A stretch of DNA of 10,644 nucleotides from Bacillota bacterium (GTDB lineage Bacteria; Bacillota_G; SHA-98; UBA4971): contig JAAZEW010000247.1 in assembly GCA_012512055.1 (NCBI GenBank), forward strand, positions 1-10,644, written 5' to 3'. Positions 1 to 7,371 of the stretch are shown one piece after another; the stretch's first letter is position 1, and each line of letters opens with the position of its first letter. Both the position numbers and the translations under genes were made by a program. Below the pieces are notes generated by a model. It saw only the letters and a program-made list of their open reading frames with translations, did not search any database and was not told the DNA's origin.

Positions 1-503
1 GGGGCTACAGCAGGATGGACATGCCTTGCTCCGAAACAGATGACAGTCTTGTCTCCCGCTGCCTCCTTGGCAGTTCGCGCAGCAGTCGCCCATCCGCTGG
101 AACTTGCAAGAAAACCGAGGATCGTAGTCTCAAACATCCCGAACTCTTCATATGGGCCTTCAATCCGCATTACTACTTCTTTCGGGGCGAACTCCTCGCC
201 TTCAGGGACTGCCCATATCCTGACCTGCTTGTCCTTAAGAAGGTGCAGAACCTCGGCTACACCTGCTAAGACGCCGGGTTTCCGCGAGAAGATCTCAGCA
301 ACTACAGGCGTCTTGCCAAGTCCAAGTTTATCTAAGATTTCTCGTGTCCTGACGAAGTATATGTCTGTAGTAAGGCCGCGGCGAATCTCGTCGTGCTCAG
401 CCGAGTAGAACCTTGTCTTCGCATCTGCAGTAACTGCCTTGGCATCAGCAAGATTCCGGATCTCATCAGAAACCGGGCAAGACGCGCACTCGTCCCCTGT
501 CAT
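1..503 (-). CDS. Nicotinate phosphoribosyltransferase, N-terminal part (runs off left edge)
   Basis: The enzyme converts nicotinate and PRPP to nicotinate mononucleotide in cytoplasmic NAD salvage. The first 167 codons are visible and the frame is open to the edge; family members usually have about 340 or more residues, so roughly half is present. Family landmarks seen in translation: RFYSAEHDEI (31-40), TTDIYFVRTREIL (45-57), EIFSRKPGVLAGV (70-82), PKEVVMRIEGPYEEFGMFET (107-126), ASSSGWATAAR (133-143) and CFGARHVHPAVA (156-167). The ATG at 503 is preferred because AAAGGGG precedes it at about 9 bases; an in-frame ATG at 539 has no comparable site. The protein carries about 30 residues before the conserved RFYSA block, including a CxxxC pair (C6, C9). 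A separate extended -10 promoter precedes it, so it is probably independent of the upstream sugar locus. The family assignment is firm; the downstream catalytic half is not visible. Confidence 0.88.
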   Translation of the reverse strand, partial: MTGDECASCPVSDEIRNLADAKAVTADAKTRFYSAEHDEIRRGLTTDIYFVRTREILDKLGLGKTPVVAEIFSRKPGVLAGVAEVLHLLKDKQVRIWAVPEGEEFAPKEVVMRIEGPYEEFGMFETTILGFLASSSGWATAARTAKEAAGDKTVICFGARHVHPAVA

Positions 504-837
504 GGAAAACGCCCCTTTCAAACTTGAGACTTGCCACATGCAATTTTGTGGAATTTCGCTCCAGATCAAGGATGATTATACCATAACTCTACAAGGACTT
601 ATACCGTGTGCCTTTACTCCAATACCGATTAGCGATTGTAGCTTATGGCCATCAGGGGCTTGCCGGCACGAATCATGAAGAGCCCCCTTCGCACCTGTAA
701 ACCAATAATGGGACGAGTCAAGCTATACCGCAGGGTATCTGGCCGATAACCGAACGACCTCCCTGCAGAACTCTTTTCCTTATTTGACATGTGTAAGGTC
801 AACCTTGGAACCACAAGAACATGATGAAATTCCGGTC
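504..837. other. 334-bp intergenic region between SIS gene and NAPRT gene
   Basis: This gap holds the extended -10 promoter at 575-583 and two imperfect stem-loops. One pairs 728-735 with 761-768 (8 pairs, one G-U) around an inner stem of 741-745 with 755-759. The other pairs 654-660 with 681-688 (about 7 pairs with one bulged C). Neither is followed by a T-run on the minus strand, so neither is a classic intrinsic terminator, although they lie where the end of the sugar-operon mRNA would be. An open frame from GTG 841 to 629 (70 codons) overlaps the SIS stop codon by GTGA but encodes a residue mix with no recognisable domain. No RNA family was recognised. Confidence 0.5.
575..583 (-). promoter_or_regulatory. 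Extended -10 promoter for the nicotinate phosphoribosyltransferase gene
   Basis: Read on the minus strand this is TGGTATAAT: a perfect TATAAT preceded by TGn, the extended -10 motif of sigma-A promoters. The expected -35 position holds TATAAG, a poor match, which is tolerated in extended -10 promoters. Transcription would start near 568 and leave a leader of about 65 bases before the ATG at 503. No operator could be assigned. Confidence 0.5.
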
Positions 838-1893
838 TCACTCTTTACTTGTGACTTTCGTTATCCATTTGAAAGTACCATCATGGCCCAGTTTCTCGGC
901 GAACGTGCCAGCGATTAACTGAATAGGATAAATATCTGTTAAACCTGAAAAATACGGTTCATTATCATGGCCGTCAATATGACCTGACTCTTGAGGTAAG
1001 GAGATCTCACCTCTTCTTACCGTCACCACTTGCGCACCGCAGGTTGATAGGTCTCGCGCCAATGATATTAGGAGATTCTCTGTTTTGCCAGGAGTAATCA
1101 CAACGATCGCCGCCAAATCGGAACCGGCGATCTCTAAGGGGCCATGCCTAAACTGTGCAGCTTCCATTCCCTCCGCTGGTATTTTTACCAGCTCCTTAAT
1201 GGTCAAAGCCCCCTGTAATGCAGTGGCAACGCCCGGTCCCCTACCAACCAACGCAGTCGTTTTTGTCTGCAAAAATCTTGCCGCTGTCTTCTCTAAGATA
1301 GCTTTGGGTATTACTTCACTCAAGTCCAGCAGCCTCTTACGGGCCCTATCTATATTATCCTGCGCCAAGGCAAAATCACCTTCACCCAACCTATTACCTA
1401 ACATTAATAGGACTGCAAGGGTCGCGGTATATGTCTTGCTGGAGGTGGTCCCTTCATCCCCTGCTAAAATTGGCAGACAAACGTCAGTGCTTTTAGCTAG
1501 AGTGCTGTTAATCTCGTTGGTTACTCCTATGGTGCGAACCGGACCGCTGAGAGATGAAAGCAACTCCTTAATCTCAACGGTCTCCCCAGACTGGGAGACC
1601 AGGATCAGGAGACAATCATTAGCAAGCATCTCCAGACCATAATGAAGGAGCTCAGATGTCTCAAGGAACCAGGCTTGACGCCCTAATGACCACAGGTAGG
1701 TTGCAGCCGCTCTGGACGCAAATAATGAGCTACCCATACCTGTCAGGATTATCGGCACACTCCGGTCTTGACCAAGCTTAATCGCATCCTGCAATAGGCT
1801 TTGACCCGACGCTTCAGAGTAGAAGTCATTGATTCTTCCCAAGACTACCGGTTGTTCCCGAACATCTTCAAGAAACACTCCCATTTCACTCAT
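838..1893 (-). CDS. Stand-alone SIS-domain phosphosugar isomerase/deglycase (GlmS isomerase-domain like)
   Basis: Cytoplasmic protein of 351 residues (348 from ATG 1884) with two SIS domains and no glutaminase domain. It matches the isomerase half of glucosamine-6-phosphate synthase: an opening like the GlmS isomerase domain (LEDVREQP, 8-15), the first sugar-phosphate loop TGMGSS (51-56), SQSGET (100-105), and the second SIS block GRGPGVATALQGALTIKELVK (218-238). Residues corresponding to GlmS Glu488, His504 and Lys603 appear as E234, H250 (16 residues apart, as in GlmS) and K346 (KVT near the C-terminus). Family members open, isomerise, deaminate or deglycate 6-phosphosugars; FrlB and FraB deglycases share this plan. 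It is the last gene of the locus, 76 bp after the dehydrogenase. GGGAGAGG sits 9 bases before the in-frame ATG at 1884 but overlaps closely with ATG 1893, so 1884 is a credible start. Exact substrate unknown. Confidence 0.87.
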   Translation of the reverse strand: MSEMGVFLEDVREQPVVLGRINDFYSEASGQSLLQDAIKLGQDRSVPIILTGMGSSLFASRAAATYLWSLGRQAWFLETSELLHYGLEMLANDCLLILVSQSGETVEIKELLSSLSGPVRTIGVTNEINSTLAKSTDVCLPILAGDEGTTSSKTYTATLAVLLMLGNRLGEGDFALAQDNIDRARKRLLDLSEVIPKAILEKTAARFLQTKTTALVGRGPGVATALQGALTIKELVKIPAEGMEAAQFRHGPLEIAGSDLAAIVVITPGKTENLLISLARDLSTCGAQVVTVRRGEISLPQESGHIDGHDNEPYFSGLTDIYPIQLIAGTFAEKLGHDGTFKWITKVTSKE

Positions 1894-1969
1894 CCTCTCC
1901 CAGTTGCCGGCAAAAACTCATGGTTGGCAGTGTACGGCATTCACACCACATTGCTTGTGCAATTCATAA

Positions 1970-2974
1970 TCAAAGCATAACTTCGACCGGCTTCCCTTCA
2001 TGCAATGATCTGGCGACCGCCAGCCCAATACACAGGGCTGCACGACCGTCTTCGCCGGTTACTAATGGTTGTCTGTTGTCTGATACGCAGCTTACAAACT
2101 CCTCAAGCTGCAATCGAAAGGCTTCCCGAAACCGGTTCCCGGACGAAAGATTGGTAGAGCTTACACTTCCCTTACCGGTCATGTAGGTTGTGACATAATC
2201 CTTCCCTAGCGACCCGATAGTCGCCATCCCCTTACTACCCAGCACTTCTGTTCTCACGTCGTAGGCGTATTCAGCTGCACAGCAGGCCTCCACTGAAGCT
2301 GTAGCCCCACTCTTCATTTGCATTAGAACCGCGACCTGGTCCATCAAACCCGGCATGCTATTCAGCTTTTCCCGGTAGACCAAAGCCCCGCCTACAGCGT
2401 AGACTCTCTCCACTTCACTCTCTAACAACCAGCGGGCCAGATCGTACTCGTGAACAAGGTAGTCCAGCGCGAGCCCGCCACCTTCGTCCGCTCTCAATAC
2501 CCAATCCGGTGGGAGCTTTGAACGATGAACCCCACGAATACTAAGTGGCATGCCTAATGCCCCTTGTACTATCTGGTGTCTGACGCTCCTGTATGAAGGA
2601 TCAAACCTCCGCATGAAACCTATGGTCAGCAGAATCCGGTTCTTATGAGCCTCTTCTATGACCTGATCTGCATCTTCGACCCTTAAGGCAATAGGTTTCT
2701 CAAGAAAGATATGTTTCCCCTCTTGAGCAGCAGCTATCGCTAACTCAGCATGAGAAGGCGTCCGTGTACAAACCAAAACCATCTCTATGTTTTTTGATTT
2801 CAGTAGTGCCATGTGATTTTCGTAGTAGGCTATATCTAAAGCCTCAGCTAGGTCTCGCCCGGTCGAACCTGAGATCGCTGTTAGTCTTGCGCCTGGAATT
2901 CCATGAGAAAGAAAGTCAGCATATAGTCTTCCCATACGTCCGACACCCACAATACCGACGCTTATTGCCCCCAT
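1970..2974 (-). CDS. Gfo/Idh/MocA-family NAD(P)-dependent dehydrogenase (inositol 2-dehydrogenase-like)
   Basis: A cytoplasmic oxidoreductase of 334 residues, the usual family size. The N-terminal Rossmann fold shows GVGRMG (10-15), the nucleotide-binding glycine motif; LEKPIAL (91-97) contains the family EKP signature with K93; GFMRRFDPSY (119-128) is typical of inositol dehydrogenases and relatives; D171-x3-H175 (DYLVHEYD) gives the catalytic Asp and His of the C-terminal domain. Such enzymes oxidise a hydroxyl of inositols, sugars or amino sugars to a ketone or lactone. The start ATG 2974 has a weak GAGG about 10 bases upstream and lies 33 bp after the cupin-like gene, so it is probably translated from the same mRNA. 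The resemblance to inositol dehydrogenase is closest, but no other inositol genes (iolB, iolC, iolD, iolE) are present, so an inositol role is not claimed. Confidence 0.88.
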   Translation of the reverse strand: MGAISVGIVGVGRMGRLYADFLSHGIPGARLTAISGSTGRDLAEALDIAYYENHMALLKSKNIEMVLVCTRTPSHAELAIAAAQEGKHIFLEKPIALRVEDADQVIEEAHKNRILLTIGFMRRFDPSYRSVRHQIVQGALGMPLSIRGVHRSKLPPDWVLRADEGGGLALDYLVHEYDLARWLLESEVERVYAVGGALVYREKLNSMPGLMDQVAVLMQMKSGATASVEACCAAEYAYDVRTEVLGSKGMATIGSLGKDYVTTYMTGKGSVSSTNLSSGNRFREAFRLQLEEFVSCVSDNRQPLVTGEDGRAALCIGLAVARSLHEGKPVEVML

Positions 2975-3007
2975 TGTCTTCAGCCTCGTTTCAAAGTCTA
3001 CTGATAC

Positions 3008-3556
3008 CTACAGTTCATCAGCGGCAACTCGCAGTTGATAACCGTGTAAATCAATATCGACTCGCGGCAGTTCTGCAGACTCTCCCACCCAAAAGTAAGG
3101 GTTTTGACCTGTTCCTGGCACGGTGATCTCATAATGCGGAGTACCGGCATAAATCGTAAAGCAGCTAAGATTTGGATCGTTAAATGGGATGATATACGCA
3201 GCAAAGTCAGAGGATTTCAGGGTGCCGCCGGCAATCTTAGCCTCAATATCCTCCCGTCTACTCAACGCAAAGACCCAAATTAGAGGTTTTGTTTCTTCGC
3301 CACGGTTGACCAGGAAAACCTCTTCATTTCCGGGATGATAATTGAGAGTCCCTTCTAATAGGTTCAGACTCACAAATAATAGCATATGCCCCCCATATTG
3401 CGAATCGGTTTTATACATAGCCTTCGCTTTGAATTCTCCTTCAGACGCCTCGAGGGTATCCGCAGGAGGAAGCAATCTGCTTACCAGGTTATGTCGTTCA
3501 AGTTCAAGCATCTCACCCTCAGTTAGTTTCCGGACTGGAATTGTTATGGTTTTCAT
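3008..3556 (-). CDS. Small cupin-like protein of unknown function
   Basis: A 182-residue cytoplasmic protein without signal peptide or membrane segment. The middle reads like a cupin barrel: NYHPGNEEVFLVNRGEE (72-88) resembles the first cupin motif with H74 and E78/E79 as possible metal ligands, and TIYAGTPHYEITVPG (134-148) resembles the second motif with H141. The usual HxH of motif 1 is not seen, so metal binding is uncertain. The start ATG 3556 has a strong site, AAAGGAGAT, about 7 bases upstream. It sits 26 bp after the amidohydrolase and 33 bp before the dehydrogenase, tightly inside the metabolic block. Small cupins in sugar operons are often isomerases, epimerases, mutarotase-like enzymes or ligand-binding proteins; which applies here cannot be told. 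The cupin fold itself is an inference from motif shape. Confidence 0.7.
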   Translation of the reverse strand: MKTITIPVRKLTEGEMLELERHNLVSRLLPPADTLEASEGEFKAKAMYKTDSQYGGHMLLFVSLNLLEGTLNYHPGNEEVFLVNRGEETKPLIWVFALSRREDIEAKIAGGTLKSSDFAAYIIPFNDPNLSCFTIYAGTPHYEITVPGTGQNPYFWVGESAELPRVDIDLHGYQLRVAADEL

Positions 3557-3582
3557 GGCTAATCTCCTTTAGATACTGCCTT

Positions 3583-4455
3583 TTAGCTAAAAAGCGTGGC
3601 TAGATTTCCACCTAAGACTTTGGCTCGGTCTTTTGCGTCAGGAACAGCGGTTCTCACCGCATCCAACATTGCTTCCGAACTCAAAAAGGGGAAATCAGAA
3701 CCCATGACTACACGGTCGCTACCAACATCGTGTACCGCCCTACGGATAGAAAGCACATCGGTGGCAGCTGTCTCCAACAGGATATTAGGAAGTTCCCTCG
3801 CTGCCCTGATCGCCCCAGCCAGGTGCCAGGGGCAACCCATATGGGCCATAATGAAGGTAATATCAGGGTAGCGTCGTGCCACATCGGCTACAACCTCAGG
3901 GCTGTGAAAATGATCAACCATGCCTCCGGTGGCTGCATGGACCAAAACCGGAATCCTCCTCCCTACTTCTTGCTGGAGTTCCATAATCCGATCCATAACA
4001 GCGCCTACGATTCTAGGTGCTTCATCCACACTGCCCTTACTCTCTGAGTATGCATCGTTAAAGGCATAAAAATGAACCCCGGGATGAAACTTGACTCCCT
4101 GTAATTTGAGTTCCTTGATACCTCTGTCAAGCTCTTCCAAAGCGTAGTTGCGCTGAACCAATTCACAACGCCCTTGCTTCCAACCCAAAACTGCAGTGGA
4201 CTGATGCCATGGATTCATGGTGAAGAATCCAATTAAGCGATCCGCATACTTTGCCTGGACGGAACCGATATAGTCATGACCAATATAAGGATTATAATCG
4301 GGAGTGCGAAAAGTCATATTAGCGTTTTCTTGAAAGACAATTGCCCTGTCGATACCCAATCTGTCCATCTCATCAATCAACATCTCCGCTGTTAACGCCA
4401 TATCCGGTCTTGCGCACAGATGATTGTGGGCATCAATGATCGGTGTTTTTGCCAT
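3583..4455 (-). CDS. Amidohydrolase-2 (TIM-barrel metal-dependent hydrolase/lactonase type)
   Basis: A 290-residue cytoplasmic TIM-barrel protein. Metal-site residues expected for the amidohydrolase_2 family are visible: DAHNHL (8-13) with H10 and H12 at strand 1, VLVHAATG (170-177) with H173, IMAHMG (202-207) with H205, and MGSDFPF (251-257) with D254. The conserved GVKFHPG (120-126) carries K122 and H124. The family includes lactonases, decarboxylases and hydratases (PDC lactonase, ACMSD and related enzymes); in a sugar locus a lactonase following the Gfo/Idh dehydrogenase is attractive but unproven. The start is set at ATG 4455, which has GGAGGAGA about 5 bases upstream; an upstream in-frame ATG at 4500 would add 15 residues that do not look conserved and lacks a good site. 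It lies 98 bp after the permease, and a possible internal promoter lies in that gap. Confidence 0.83.
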   Translation of the reverse strand: MAKTPIIDAHNHLCARPDMALTAEMLIDEMDRLGIDRAIVFQENANMTFRTPDYNPYIGHDYIGSVQAKYADRLIGFFTMNPWHQSTAVLGWKQGRCELVQRNYALEELDRGIKELKLQGVKFHPGVHFYAFNDAYSESKGSVDEAPRIVGAVMDRIMELQQEVGRRIPVLVHAATGGMVDHFHSPEVVADVARRYPDITFIMAHMGCPWHLAGAIRAARELPNILLETAATDVLSIRRAVHDVGSDRVVMGSDFPFLSSEAMLDAVRTAVPDAKDRAKVLGGNLATLFS

Positions 4456-4535
4456 CACCGTCTCCTCCAATCTTCTCAAGTTCTGAATCCCATGCTTCAT
4501 AGATGAATCAATCTTGTACGCTCTTCGTAGCTAAT

Positions 4536-4564
4536 ATTCTACTTAGCCTGCATTTATATGTCCT
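4536..4564 (-). promoter_or_regulatory. Possible internal promoter before the amidohydrolase gene
   Basis: On the minus strand AGGACA (4564-4559, four of six to TTGACA) and TAGAAT (4541-4536, five of six to TATAAT) are separated by exactly 17 bases. Transcription would start near 4529, about 74 bases before ATG 4455, and could give the enzyme genes expression separate from the transporter. The -35 lies over the last codons of the permease. Chance matches of this quality are common. Confidence 0.25.
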
Positions 4565-5366
4565 TACGCGGAACCCATCTGGTTAGGCGAGTCTCAACCA
4601 GTTTTAGAAGCCAATTCACCAGAATCGAAAAGAAGGTGATTAAGAAAACTCCCACTAACAAAAGATCTGTCATCACAAAACGACGGCCTTCAATAATCAA
4701 GTAGCCGAACCCGGCCCTGGTACCCATGAATTCCGCAGCCACATTCATCCCGAAAGAAGTAGCTGCCGCCACTCGGATCCCTCCCATGATTCCCGGAAGA
4801 ATCGCTGGGAACAATATGGTTCGAAAGATCTGAAACCCTTTTGCTCCCAAAGAACGAGCTGCGTTAATATATAGAGGATCTACATTCCGAACTGCCTCAA
4901 TTGTATTGACCACCAAAATCACCCAAGCGCCAAATGATATCAAGATCAACTTCGATTTGGTGCCAATCCCAAACCACAGGATAAACAGGGGAATCAGTGC
5001 TAAAGGCGGCATTGGACGTATAAACTCCACCACTGGCTCGAAGATCTGACCCAGGACTTTGTTCCAACCGATCGGCAAGCCCATTAGAATCCCCAACGAC
5101 GAACCTATAGCGAAACCTAACAGAATTCGATACATGCTATCCGCTATATGCATGGGCATATCAGCACGATATCGCACGAAACATCTGTATACCGCCTGAG
5201 GAGACGGCAGATAGAGCTCGGGGACCCAGCCCGAATTTGATAACCAATACCAGAGACAAAAAATGATTACTAATCCCAATAGGTTTAGTAATCTCTCACT
5301 TTGCTCAAGAATCCAACCTTGAACTCTCGTGATCCAACTTATGTTAGCTGTTTTCTCCGGTATCAC
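4554..5366 (-). CDS. ABC transporter permease, SsuC/TauC type
   Basis: An inner-membrane protein of 270 residues with about six hydrophobic segments (around 28-45, 80-100, 120-137, 138-158, 195-215 and 233-255), the usual size and plan of SsuC/TauC-like permeases. LYLPSPQAV (52-60) is the typical periplasm-side lead-in of this family, and EAVRNVDPLYINAARSLGA with the following ILPGIMGGIR is the cytoplasmic EAA loop that docks on the ATPase. The start codon is GTG at 5366, inside the end of the ATPase gene (23-bp overlap), with GAGGTG shortly upstream, which points to translational coupling and equal amounts of the two subunits. One permease gene is present, so it would work as a homodimer. 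Substrate cannot be deduced from the permease. Confidence 0.9.
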   Translation of the reverse strand: MIPEKTANISWITRVQGWILEQSERLLNLLGLVIIFCLWYWLSNSGWVPELYLPSPQAVYRCFVRYRADMPMHIADSMYRILLGFAIGSSLGILMGLPIGWNKVLGQIFEPVVEFIRPMPPLALIPLFILWFGIGTKSKLILISFGAWVILVVNTIEAVRNVDPLYINAARSLGAKGFQIFRTILFPAILPGIMGGIRVAAATSFGMNVAAEFMGTRAGFGYLIIEGRRFVMTDLLLVGVFLITFFSILVNWLLKLVETRLTRWVPRKDI

Positions 5367-6132
5367 TGCCCATCACCTCAGCAAGATGTTTTCTAAACTC
5401 TATGAATTCTGGAACTGTTCGTAGATAGGCTTCCCGTGGTCGACTGAATTCCACTGGGACGCTGGCCTTTATGGTGTTCGGATTCCGTTGCATGATTAGT
5501 ATTCGGTCAGATAGGAAAGCTGCTTCTTCCAGATCATGGGTAACAAAGAAGATCGTCTTGTTTTCCAGACTCCAAATCTTAAGCAACTCTTCTTGCATCT
5601 TCTTCTTAGTCAAGTCATCCAAAGCTCCAAATGGTTCATCCATCAGTAATATCCTTGGATTATTGGCGTAAGCTCTGGCAATATCAACTCTCTTAGTCAT
5701 CCCGCCCGATAGTTCTTTAGGGTAAAGGTGTTCGTACCCCTTCAAGTGTACTAATTCAACGTATTTTTCTACGATAGCCCGACGTTTGTCCTTGCTTAAT
5801 CCCCGCATACGCGGCCCGTATTCGATGTTCTGCTCCACAGTCATCCAGGGAAACGCGGCGTACTGTTGAAAGACTATCCCGATCTCCGGTGAAGGACCTG
5901 TCAGTTGCTCCCCTTCCAACAGGATCTTACCTGAAGTAGGTCTGTTAATCCCACCGAGCATAGATAAGATCGTGCTTTTACCGCAACCTGACGGTCCGAT
6001 AACACTGACCAACTCCGATTTATATACCTTAAAACTAACATCCTTTATCGCGTCTATCCGACCTCGACTCGTTATATAGGTTTTGGTCAGGTTCTCCACC
6101 ATCAACAATACTTCCCTACTCGCCTGTTCCAT
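5344..6132 (-). CDS. ABC transporter ATP-binding protein, SsuB/TauB type
   Basis: A cytoplasmic ATPase of 262 residues that powers the importer with the overlapping permease. Numbered from ATG 6132 it has Walker A GPSGCGKST (46-54), the Q-loop at VFQQ (87-90), the signature LSGGM (141-145), Walker B ILLMDEP (161-167), D-loop GALDD and the switch histidine in THD (199). The sequence AFPWMTVEQNI after the Q-loop is typical of the nitrate/sulfonate/taurine class. The signature is followed by TKR rather than the common RQR or QQR. ATG 6132 is preferred over GTG 6141 because GAGGG lies 8 bases upstream of it. The gene follows the binding protein after a gap of about 129 bp carrying a perfect stem-loop. 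Confidence 0.9.
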   Translation of the reverse strand: MEQASREVLLMVENLTKTYITSRGRIDAIKDVSFKVYKSELVSVIGPSGCGKSTILSMLGGINRPTSGKILLEGEQLTGPSPEIGIVFQQYAAFPWMTVEQNIEYGPRMRGLSKDKRRAIVEKYVELVHLKGYEHLYPKELSGGMTKRVDIARAYANNPRILLMDEPFGALDDLTKKKMQEELLKIWSLENKTIFFVTHDLEEAAFLSDRILIMQRNPNTIKASVPVEFSRPREAYLRTVPEFIEFRKHLAEVMGSDTGENS

Positions 6133-6210
6133 CTGTTTCACCCTCTACTAGACAGTCCCGACGCCTTATGCAGACACTCTATTGGACTTCTTTCATATTC
6201 CCTGTAATGG

Positions 6211-6249
6211 CTGGGATGGGAGCACTGATAGTTGTTGCTCCCATCCCAG
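6211..6249 (-). promoter_or_regulatory. Intercistronic stem-loop between binding-protein and ATPase genes
   Basis: A perfect 14-bp inverted repeat (arms 6211-6224 and 6236-6249) with an 11-base loop starts 13 bases after the binding-protein stop codon. On the transcribed minus strand it is not followed by a T-run, so full intrinsic termination is unlikely. Such elements after solute-binding-protein genes commonly protect the upstream mRNA or partly stop transcription, so that binding protein outnumbers the membrane subunits; that role here is inferred. Confidence 0.75.
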
Positions 6250-6261
6250 TTTCCTTACTGA

Positions 6262-7371
6262 TCAAATCTCCCCGTGAATCTGCTCGGCTATGATGAACTC
6301 ATCGAGTCTTACCGTTCCTGGCTTGACTTGCTGCTTGGTGTTTGTCCAGAAATCCAGCGAGCTTTCATAGATGCTCATCGCATTCCACTTAGCATCCGGC
6401 GCGAAGAAATACTCCATGACCTCATCTTTCAACGGCCAGTAGGTGATCTCTTTTATGATATCTTCCACATCATCTACAGTTAGACTGGTTCCTTGCCATT
6501 TGTTAGCAACCTCGGCAAACTTCTCCTTGGCCTGTTCCTTGGTGAAAAGATCGTTGAGCGCGCGGTACCAGGCCCTGCGCATCTTGACAATAGTATCCAT
6601 ATTATCCTTGACCCAATCGGCCCTGGCCATCTCACCGGAGAGAATAACCGAAGTCCCGCCTAGTTCTCGCGCAGAGATTAGTTTATATGCTCCCAGTTTA
6701 GTCAAACTGATCACCTGCGGGTATCCACCAAGCTCAAAATCTCCGGTTCCTTGCCAAAAAGCCAACGCGCCCTCGACATCCGGAATATCGATATATCCAA
6801 TGTCATTGTCTTTCAGGTTGGCTACCTTTAGGGCCTCCTGCAATGGCAAGTTCGATCCTGTGCCGCGGTCCATTACGATGGTGCGTCCTTTAAGTTGCCT
6901 GCACGTATCTTCCACCGCTTTCTTAACCGCTTCCGACTCTGAATACTTCCCTTTGTATTCCTGGTAGAATTGCTCGTAGGTCTTAATTTCTCCTTTCGGA
7001 TACACATCGTCTGGCCTTACCATTATCGCATATCCCGTAAAGCCGCAAGCCAGAGAGATTGTTCTCAACTCCGGAAACCGGGCCGCCAGTAATACTCCTG
7101 AGGCGCTGTTAGTGGATACAATATCCAGCTCTCCCGCAGCGAGCGCTTCTCCTACGGTAATGTCGTCTGGGAACTTGGTAAACTGAACATCTAGTCCCTC
7201 TTCCTCAAAGTATCCCAATTCGTCTGCTAATACCCATGGCATCCAATCCTGATACGGTAGCAATCCAAACGAGACTCTTGCCGTCTTCTTTGCTCCATAA
7301 CTGGTTCCAGCAAGAAGCAGACCTAGAATCAGGATTGCGGCGATGGTTATTCCTACATGTCTCTTTCTCAT
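6262..7371 (-). CDS. Secreted ABC substrate-binding protein, NMT1/SsuA/TauA-like
   Basis: A 369-residue extracytoplasmic binding protein feeding the downstream ATPase and permease. The N-terminus MRKRH, a hydrophobic stretch to about residue 22 and SYGA near 24-27 form a signal peptide with a likely signal peptidase I site. There is no lipobox cysteine, which is unusual for a Gram-positive binding protein because nothing anchors it to the membrane. FGLLPYQDWMPWVLADELGYFEEEGLDV (35-62) is the family opening, followed by VGEALAAGELDIVSTNSASG, the typical substrate-cleft segment, and GRTIVMDRGTGSNLPLQEALK in the second lobe. The start ATG 7371 has an excellent AAAAGGAGG 8 bases upstream. Characterised relatives bind sulfonates, taurine, nitrate, thiamine precursors or other small molecules, so a sugar ligand would be out of the ordinary. 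Confidence 0.9.
   Translation of the reverse strand: MRKRHVGITIAAILILGLLLAGTSYGAKKTARVSFGLLPYQDWMPWVLADELGYFEEEGLDVQFTKFPDDITVGEALAAGELDIVSTNSASGVLLAARFPELRTISLACGFTGYAIMVRPDDVYPKGEIKTYEQFYQEYKGKYSESEAVKKAVEDTCRQLKGRTIVMDRGTGSNLPLQEALKVANLKDNDIGYIDIPDVEGALAFWQGTGDFELGGYPQVISLTKLGAYKLISARELGGTSVILSGEMARADWVKDNMDTIVKMRRAWYRALNDLFTKEQAKEKFAEVANKWQGTSLTVDDVEDIIKEITYWPLKDEVMEYFFAPDAKWNAMSIYESSLDFWTNTKQQVKPGTVRLDEFIIAEQIHGEI

Noticed and set aside
15..408. Open plus-strand frames of 84 and 122 codons
   Set aside because: They lie opposite the clear nicotinate phosphoribosyltransferase reading frame and show no family features.
654..768. Riboswitch or terminator before the nicotinate phosphoribosyltransferase
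   Set aside because: The stem-loops are upstream of the likely promoter, match no riboswitch I recognise, and lack a T-run.
1085..1642. Plus-strand frame of 185 codons
   Set aside because: It lies opposite the SIS gene, whose motifs are unmistakable; serine/proline-rich composition fits an antisense shadow.
1904..1913. Perfect palindrome TTGCCGGCAA before the SIS gene
   Set aside because: Ten bases alone are not significant, and no second copy is placed at another promoter of the locus.
1970..2974. Inositol catabolism (iolG) assignment
   Set aside because: The protein resembles inositol dehydrogenase, but no other inositol pathway gene is present, so a gene symbol is not justified.
2998..3204. 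Minus-strand frame of 68 codons at the end of the cupin-like gene
   Set aside because: It overlaps the cupin-like gene in another frame with no own ribosome site.
6443..6967. Plus-strand frame of 174 codons
   Set aside because: It is antisense to the binding-protein gene and has no recognisable domain or ribosome site.
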